From contig JAUCBJ010005754.1 in the NCBI GenBank assembly GCA_032718475.1, positions 1 to 26,732 on the forward strand: a DNA stretch of 26,732 bases, written 5' to 3'. The position numbers and the translations under genes were made by a program. Position 1 is the stretch's first letter. Each line of letters begins with the position of its first letter. Shown here in pieces: positions 19,873-26,732 of this stretch. The DNA is from Nemertoderma westbladi (taxonomy: Eukaryota > Xenacoelomorpha > Nemertodermatida > Nemertodermatidae). The notes below the pieces were generated by a model. The model was given only the letters and a program-made list of their open reading frames with translations. It searched no databases and was not told the DNA's origin.

Positions 19873-19894
19873 GGGGGGGGGGGGGGGGGGGGGG
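19873..19894 (+). repeat. Poly-G run of 22
   Basis: An uninterrupted run of 22 G directly abuts the left arm of the foldback repeat that follows. Confidence 0.9.
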
Positions 19895-19895
19895 C

Positions 19896-20313
19896 TTAAT
19901 TTTTTAATATTATTAAAAAGCTTGCGTTGCAAGGATTCCAAATATGTAACAATATTTGAATTTCGTTGAGAAACAGCTGAGATATGGGGGTTCAAAGATT
20001 GCAATAATTATTGTTCGCTGAAGGCCATTTATTCTATTTAATAAATACACGATGTTCTGGAACATTTTGTTTATGTATGAATAGCTACGCAATAGATATA
20101 GTGGATAGGAATACCGCTGTTGCCCACCAACTCATAAAATAAATAACACATTCTAGAATTTTGTGTATTTATTACATAGAATAAGTGGCCTAAAGCGAAT
20201 GATCGTTCTTGCAATCTTTGAACCCCCATATCTCAGCTGTTTCTCAACGAAATTCAGATATTGTTACATATTTGGAATCCTTGCAACGCAAGCTTTTTAA
20301 TGATATTAAAAAT
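19896..20313. repeat. Foldback: long inverted repeat, arms about 160 bp
   Basis: The left arm (about 19896-20060) and right arm (about 20151-20313) are reverse complements with only scattered differences, separated by about 90 bp. For example, AAGCTTGCGTTGCAAGGATT near 19918 faces ATCCTTGCAACGCAAGCTTT near 20277. Each arm encodes the same short open frame outward-in (MQSLNPHISAVSQRNS...), once on each strand; this reflects the palindrome, not two genes. The structure fits a foldback or MITE-like element with very long inverted repeats. No target duplication is evident. Confidence 0.85.
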
Positions 20314-20941
20314 TACGACAAATGTGAAGAATGGCCACGATACGGAGGGTGCGATTTAGCAAAAGACACTTTTTTTAAAACGCTTATAAAAAATATTTAA
20401 AGGCGAAATCGAAAATTCTGGCTTCATGGTAATGATAAAGATTTGTAGAAAAATCTGGGGGTCTGTGGGTTACTTACATGACAGTTTTAATTACAGTTTT
20501 ACCAGCTAAATCTGTGATTACATGAAACTAAAAGTGCACTGTACCAAATTTACTATTCACGGCGCATCTCTGCCTTGCATTCTTAATTGGTATTTGTTAG
20601 CTAAGTGAGAACTGGAGTTTCCTTAAGTCAAGGATGACATGAGTGAGACCCCACTGGAACTGAGCTGTCTGTTAACAGAAACAGACTGCACGGTGCGCCG
20701 TGCGTATACAGAACCTACACCTCATACCGCGCTCTAGGAGCAATATTTTTTCAGCACATTGCTGCATTTCTTGGTAGTGGACGAGGTACGATGGTCTAGG
20801 TATTTGTTTTCAATTATACCACCTAACATCATGTGAGGTCTCATTCATCATTAATTATTATATCTTTCAAGAGTCTTTTGGCATTAGAACTCGATAAGTC
20901 GAACTGGAGCCTAGAGATCATTGGTTTACAACACCTATTCT
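20314..20941. other. Non-coding spacer, short open tail of the foldback frame
   Basis: The frame in the right foldback arm stays open to 20400 and adds a short cysteine-containing tail (KCEEWPRYGGC). The rest, to 20933, shows no gene. The last 8 bases (20934-20941) are the left target duplication of the hAT-like element. Confidence 0.45.
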
Positions 20942-22320
20942 TAGTGTTGAGAACTGAATCAATTTTGACTAATTTCAGTTTCATTATTCAAAGGTTTGCT
21001 TTCAGTTACAGTTTCAGTATTACAAAGTGTAACATTTCAGTTACAGTTACAGTTTCATTTCAGTATTACAAAATTGAGCATTTCAGTTTCAGTCACAGTT
21101 TTGGTCGTGATAAAATTCAGTTACAGTTTCAGATTAAGTTATAGATTCAATATATGATCCCACCTATAGTAAGAAGCCATTGAAATATTGTCAGTCTCAT
21201 CGGGGCGCGGTGCAGTGCAGTCACTTGCCCAAAAAATCAAACGAATCACTTGCCAAATAAAAAAATATATCTAAAACTAAAAATGAGTGACTGTAATATA
21301 TTACTGTAATGCGCTAATAATAATGTTCATTACGAAACTTCCTTTTTCTAGAGCTAATTAGTAGTTGTTGTAGGAAAGTTGGACCCACTCTATGGTAATA
21401 TTTTGTAACTAATATACTGATAGTATGCAATGAAAGTGGCACGTCGCAAGATCACACTAAAGGCACCCACATTTTACTACTGTGCATCTTGTTTCAGTGC
21501 TTGTACTGTTATCATTTATTGTTTTGGTTATAAAGTCCATGCTTCTGAATCCTGCTCATTTTCCTTAATTCGTAATTTGTTTTAGTAATCATATATTTAT
21601 TGTTGTGGTTAGACCCACCTCGATAAGCTGCTCCTTTTACTTTCAAAGTTTAATTGTAATTTTGTAATTTATAATGGTAAACTTGATCAAAATTTAATTT
21701 CCAGTGTGACACTCTAGTGTGATATCCCCTGTGATATTAATAGAACCGGTAACATTAATAATTCATAATGTAATGTAATAATATCCGTTATATATCCCTC
21801 TATACCATTAACTTTTCTTTGTTTATCTAAAACATTTACATTTAATATGAAGCAAAGAGTGGTGGTAATAATAAGGCTGGTAATAGTCTAATAGTTGGGA
21901 CAGATAAACATAGACTATATGCTAGATCTTCGTTCACCACTTGACTCGCCAAATAAATCACAATTGAGCTAAGTGGGCAATGGGTCTTTGTTTTTTATAA
22001 CAATGTTTTAAAAATGATACCTATATTAACCACTGTTATACATTTATTAAACTATACTCTATACTATTACAATTACTGTTTTAAATGCTCATTCGTGTTA
22101 ATTGTGCGATTGAGAACTGAATCGATTTTTAGTAATTTCAGTTTCAGTTACAGTTACAGAATTCAAAATTAGTAATTACAGTTTCAGTTAAAGTTACAGT
22201 ATTCGAAATTAGCAATTTCGGTTACAGTTATAGTTACAGTATCAAAAAAATCATCAAAATTATTCAGTTGCAGTTACAGTTGCAGTTACAGTATAATTAC
22301 AGTTACAGCTCTCAACACTA
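20942..22320. mobile_element. hAT-like non-autonomous element with GTTACA-rich subterminal arrays
   Basis: The left end TAGTGTTGAGAACTG (20942) and the reverse complement of the right end, TAGTGTTGAGAGCTG (to 22320), match 14 of 15 bases. The flanks CCTATTCT (20934-20941) and CCTATTAT (22321-22328) form an 8-bp target duplication with one mismatch, as expected for hAT. Both subterminal regions (20970-21145 and 22130-22310) are arrays of CAGTTACAGTTTCAG-type 6-bp repeats. A second copy of the left terminus (TTGAGAACTGAATCGATTTT) lies inside at about 22109. There is no transposase frame. Open frames over the arrays are artefacts of the repeats. Confidence 0.85.
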
Positions 22321-23137
22321 CCTATTATGTAGACCTACCCACCCATCGTCATGCAAATACACAAGTCACATGCTGTATTTATCAGTTTATTGTTTTTTAT
22401 TTACACCAATAGCAGAATTTAATGAGGGTTTCAAATCTGAAAACCGCATAGGGAAATCTCTTTTAGTTCTCAAGTTATCGCTGTTTTTCTGTATGATGGT
22501 CTGTCTGTCAAATTGTCCGACAGACAGACAGACTAGATTCCACCAAACCTTAAAACTGACATCGGAAATGAAATCAGCGACTCCGAAAACCCCCATAATG
22601 AAAGTTGTAGCAATTATCTCGGAATGACATTTTTCATTTATCAAAATGCTACTCGTCCACCATTTTTTAACCAACTTCCTTTATTTTTGGCTCATTCGAT
22701 TGGGTTCTCGAAAGGATTCGGCAGTTCTTTAAAAGTTATCGGTTGGTATTTTTATATATTTCTGTTTGTACAGCCAATTTTTCAGATTAAGGTCAAAAAT
22801 TTGTTAAAATGTTGCCAAATATTAATATATAAATACCGGTATTAATTAATTTTCATAAAAGGGCTAAACTAAAAATTATAACCGATAACTTTTGTGGAGC
22901 TCACCTCCGTAATTCTAAAAAAAATGGATTAAGACAATTTCACCTAAAATTGAATGACTTAGTAGCTATATAACCCCAAATCTTGTTTCATTCAATGGCT
23001 GCTAGAGGGCGTATGGAAATGAAAATTTTTCGACAAAACAAATGTTTGGTCAAATTTTAACAGCCCATACTGTATAAAATGATAATATTTTAATTTCAGT
23101 AGAAATCGTAGACAGACATTTAAAAAAAGTGTTCGGT
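22321..23137. other. Presumed intronic sequence with a GTCT/GACA hairpin
   Basis: A perfect 11-bp inverted repeat (GTCTGTCTGTC at 22499-22509, GACAGACAGAC at 22519-22529) lies within a stretch (about 22430-22680) that may be a dispersed repeat. Opposed open frames at 22268-22627 and 22387-22674 arise around it and are not convincing genes. Confidence 0.45.
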
Positions 23138-23153
23138 GGGGGGGGGGGGGGGG
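23138..23153 (+). repeat. Poly-G run of 16
   Basis: An uninterrupted run of 16 G lies about 380 bp upstream of the first USP7 exon found. Confidence 0.9.
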
Positions 23154-23536
23154 TACTCCCCTCTTAAGAACGTTGTGAAACTTTTATTTATTGAGAGTTA
23201 GCGTAAGTCCTCAATCTGACCACCGAATCTGGCACTATTAGTTAGTAAACAAACCACCTACTCCTTGATCGTGCGATTTGCTACCTTGTAGGCCTCGGTC
23301 CATGTTTGTACCGGTACTAACTGCTGATGCCTGGCCCTTTCTACACTGGGTTTATAATTTCGGTGCCACAACCGTAATTTTAATCTTTGCTTTAGCAAAG
23401 GAACAATTAATCAATTAAATTGTACAATTTTCTGTCACGTTGGTATCTGAAGATATCTGTAATGGATCATCGACTTATTTAAACGTAAATAACATGAATA
23501 ATTAATTATATTTTAATTATTTTATTAGAATCCCAG

Positions 23537-23660
23537 AATGCCAACATCATGCACAACCAGAGCTCTCAGTCAGAGTTCCTTGGCCCTATCGACGTGTCCA
23601 AGGTTGCCGTAGAGGATGTTATGATACACGATGTTATCCTAGACGAATCTATTGAACCAG
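23537..23660 (+). CDS. USP7: USP7 exon: N-terminal tail ahead of the MATH domain
   Basis: This exon lies between an acceptor (AATCCCAG at 23529-23536, weak pyrimidine tract) and a strong donor GTGAGT at 23661. It is open throughout. An in-frame ATG at 23549 gives 37 complete codons plus one base. The encoded tail is acidic near its end (VAVEDVMIHDVILDESIEP), as in USP7 proteins, where a variable N-terminus precedes the MATH domain. The single leftover G joins AC of the next exon to make aspartate, keeping the frame (EP then [10 protein letters not shown]). Translation may start at 23549; codons before it in this exon are also open, so an earlier coding exon remains possible. The assignment rests on splice-phase fit and position more than on conserved residues. 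Confidence 0.72.
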
Positions 23661-24865
<1,205 letters not shown>

Positions 24866-24867
24866 AC

Positions 24868-24882
24868 ACCCCTCTTCGGGGT
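24868..24882 (-). promoter_or_regulatory. 3' UTR hairpin of the LINE, next to its poly-A tail
   Basis: ACCCC and GGGGT pair around a 5-base loop, 12 bp before the poly-A tail. In several LINE families a 3' stem-loop is recognised by the reverse transcriptase; that role here is inference. Confidence 0.5.
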
Positions 24883-25018
24883 AATAAAACTTTTATTTCT
24901 CAATAAAATTTAAATAAAACCGGTCCAAACTAGAAATATATACATATGAATGATAATAATATGCTAGAGAACAATGTGAGTTATGCTTTATGTATTTGTA
25001 TTTATGGTACTTTTGTGG

Positions 25019-26732
25019 TTAGTGGCCCAATGAGGACAACGATGGACATGATTTGCATTTAATTGCATGGTATCGATCTTGTGAGCTTTTGTGGCAGTAT
25101 TTGCAGCAGCATTCAGGAGACAGTTCGTGGAATATAGTTTGGTTTGTACATATCTTGTGGTGGAATCCATGCACCGTCGTTCTTGCTATTATGTGTCGGT
25201 TCCGTTGGCCGGCAAGACGCCAGGTATGGGAGGTGAAACCAGGACCGTCAGAGTAGCATTGTGCGGTGAAGTTTTCTTCTCTCTCCCTTCGGTGTTGGCA
25301 GTATAGCTCCCATGTTTCGGATGAGAACATATTTGCGTGTTCCTTATAAAGTTCTTGGGCGAATGTTTCGCATCCGACCATTTTGTGCTCCATTGTTACG
25401 GATGAGTTCCTGTGGAGTGATAATAGCCTCTTTAGAAATGCCGTTTTGATTTTGTCAAGTTCGATCAGGTTCCGTAGGGTGAAGAATACGCCTATCTCTA
25501 GAAAGGCATAAGTAACTGCTGGTTTTATTTTCATGTTAAATATTGCTATTCCAGTCTTTACAGATATCATGGGTAGATGTTGCAGGCATCCAATTACACC
25601 AAATGCTTTGCGTTTCTTGACATCTAGGTGCTTCGTGAAGCATAAAGTTGGTTGTAATATTACTCCAAGATACTTGTATTGGTTACATATCTCTACACTT
25701 TCGCCACCGTAAGTGAAACAATCTGTCTTTGCTAGTCTGCCCCCGCGACGAAATTTTATTATCTTGGTTTTAGTCATGTTAACAATCATTCCGTTTCTAT
25801 TGCACCAACTGTATATAATATCAAGACCTGTTTGGATGTGTTCTCTATTTCTTGAGTAAATAACTAGGTCATCTGCAAAGAACAGAAATTTGAGAGCTGA
25901 TCCCACCTGGCGAAGAACTAGTGCTAGATCTGATATGAACATAAGAAAGCAAGATGGGGAGAAGCAGTCCCCCTGTAGTATACCTCTCAGTTGTTGTATT
26001 GATTTAGTAAGTTTAATACCATCAAATATTTTGACCGAGTTATGTAGTATATCTTTCACCAATAAATATAGTTTTCCATGGATCCCAAATTCATTGTATA
26101 ATTTATGGAGTAGGATGCTGCGATCTACCATGTCGAACGCTTTCTTATAGTCGATAAATGCGGCATAGACATACTGGCCACTGTTTCCACCATTGATAGC
26201 TTCATTTATGTATGCTAGTAGTTTGCCGATTGCTTGTTGTGTTGATCGTCCACTCCGAAAGCCAAACTGTTCGTCCGGAAGGAGATGGTTTTTGTGTTGA
26301 ATTACTCGTTTATTAATCATGCTGGTTAGTATTTTCAGCAGGATACAAATTAGAGCGATTCCTCTGTAATTGCTTGGATCTGCAATGCTTCCTAGGCCCT
26401 TATATATGATCTTGATTAAGCTGGATCGCCATGTATTTGAAATCCTTCCAATATTTAAACAGACGTTGTATAGATATGATAGAATTGTTATTAGAAACGG
26501 GAGTCCAATTTTGATATGTTCATAGTATAATCCATCATGCCCGCAGGCCTTGTTATTTGCTGAGTCGCGGACAGCGTCTTCGATCTCCTTCTCAGTGAAT
26601 GGTGAGTTGTACCAATCTTCAGTTTCTGTTTCTTCCGTTGGAGGTATTGGGATCTCGGCACGTTGAGGGTCTTCCCGCCCTAGTAGTTCTCGAAAATGTG
26701 ACTCTAGCGTATCCGAGTCTATCGGAGCTGCT
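25019..26732 (-). CDS. LINE reverse transcriptase polyprotein, C-terminal 570 codons visible
   Basis: The frame is open from the right edge to TAA at 25019-25021. Residues in order: NNKACGHDGLYYEHIK (finger block, about 26490), DPSNYRGIALI, EQFGFRSGRSTQQAI, AFIDYKKAFDMVDRSIL, RGILQGDCFSPSCF, FFADDLVIYS with both catalytic aspartates intact (codons 25868-25873), then YKYLGVILQPTLCFTKH of the thumb. Near the C-terminus a CX2CX8HX3C zinc-knuckle-like motif (CKYCHKSSQDRYHAIKC) is present. The enzyme would copy its own RNA at a nicked chromosomal site. The internal ATG at 26320 is not the start; translation must begin outside the window. The clade is not certain; the layout and poly-A tail fit the I/Jockey-type groups better than the CR1/L2-like or RTE-like copies elsewhere in the window. 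Confidence 0.93.
   Translation of the reverse strand, partial: AAPIDSDTLESHFRELLGREDPQRAEIPIPPTEETETEDWYNSPFTEKEIEDAVRDSANNKACGHDGLYYEHIKIGLPFLITILSYLYNVCLNIGRISNTWRSSLIKIIYKGLGSIADPSNYRGIALICILLKILTSMINKRVIQHKNHLLPDEQFGFRSGRSTQQAIGKLLAYINEAINGGNSGQYVYAAFIDYKKAFDMVDRSILLHKLYNEFGIHGKLYLLVKDILHNSVKIFDGIKLTKSIQQLRGILQGDCFSPSCFLMFISDLALVLRQVGSALKFLFFADDLVIYSRNREHIQTGLDIIYSWCNRNGMIVNMTKTKIIKFRRGGRLAKTDCFTYGGESVEICNQYKYLGVILQPTLCFTKHLDVKKRKAFGVIGCLQHLPMISVKTGIAIFNMKIKPAVTYAFLEIGVFFTLRNLIELDKIKTAFLKRLLSLHRNSSVTMEHKMVGCETFAQELYKEHANMFSSETWELYCQHRREREENFTAQCYSDGPGFTSHTWRLAGQRNRHIIARTTVHGFHHKICTNQTIFHELSPECCCKYCHKSSQDRYHAIKCKSCPSLSSLGH

Larger units (their letters stand above)
24829..26732 (-). mobile_element. 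Apparently intact LINE with poly-A tail, continuing past the right edge
   Basis: On the minus strand a continuous reverse transcriptase frame (25021 upward to the edge) is followed by a 3' UTR of roughly 160 bp, a compact hairpin and a poly-A tail of 27 (poly-T on the + strand, 24829-24855). No stop or frameshift is seen in the visible part. The 5' portion, including any endonuclease, lies outside, so the left target duplication cannot be compared. It sits in a USP7 intron, antisense to the gene. Confidence 0.92.

Noticed and set aside
19750-20400. Two homologous genes in opposite orientation (MQSLNPHISAVSQRNS...)
   Set aside because: Both are the same palindrome arm read on opposite strands; no evidence of coding beyond the arms.
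20833-21144. 103-codon frame rich in Ser/Phe
   Set aside because: Produced by the GTTACA/CAGTTT array of the hAT-like element.

Overview
This window is animal genomic DNA, AT-rich, intron-containing and dominated by mobile elements. I see no prokaryotic gene organisation, rRNA gene, tRNA gene or CRISPR array. The mix of LINE types, MITEs and foldback repeats, long poly-G runs, and recurring TACCGGTA and TAGGCCTA palindromes suggests a marine invertebrate. The phylum cannot be fixed from sequence reading alone.

The only host gene I can name is the 5' part of a USP7 (HAUSP) deubiquitinase orthologue on the + strand. One exon (23537-23660) carries a variable N-terminal tail. It splices in phase 1 to a second exon (24035-24233) that encodes the first part of the MATH/TRAF domain ([24 protein letters not shown]). 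Later exons lie beyond the right edge. An open stretch ending in a perfect splice donor (15788-16036) is a possible untranslated leader exon; if so, the first intron is about 7.5 kb and full of transposons.

From left to right: 1-4000 holds unassigned AT-rich sequence, a 287-bp tandem duplication, a six-unit array with a tRNA box-A-like core, and an 8-bp simple repeat. 4000-4480 is unusually CpG-rich. 4617-6890 is a decayed CR1/L2-like LINE on the minus strand. 7526-7940 is a nested minisatellite and 8009-8264 a MITE. 9343-9572 is a T-rich simple repeat. 10446-14450 is a 4-kb DNA transposon, possibly undescribed, with a 29-bp identical terminal inverted repeat and palindromic subterminal modules; a 2.3-kb hAT element with a perfect 8-bp target duplication is nested inside it. 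14868-15519 carries a related terminus. 16650-19202 is a 5'-truncated RTE-like LINE with a target duplication of about 41 bp. 19896-20313 is a long foldback, and 20942-22320 a second hAT-like non-autonomous element. After the USP7 exons, 24829 to the right edge is a LINE on the minus strand whose visible reverse transcriptase frame (about 570 codons) is uninterrupted.

The three LINEs form an age series: two broken and one apparently intact. The DNA elements are all non-autonomous here, since no transposase frame is visible. The items most worth following up are the unassigned DNA transposon family (10446-14450), the intact LINE in a USP7 intron, and the box-A array.
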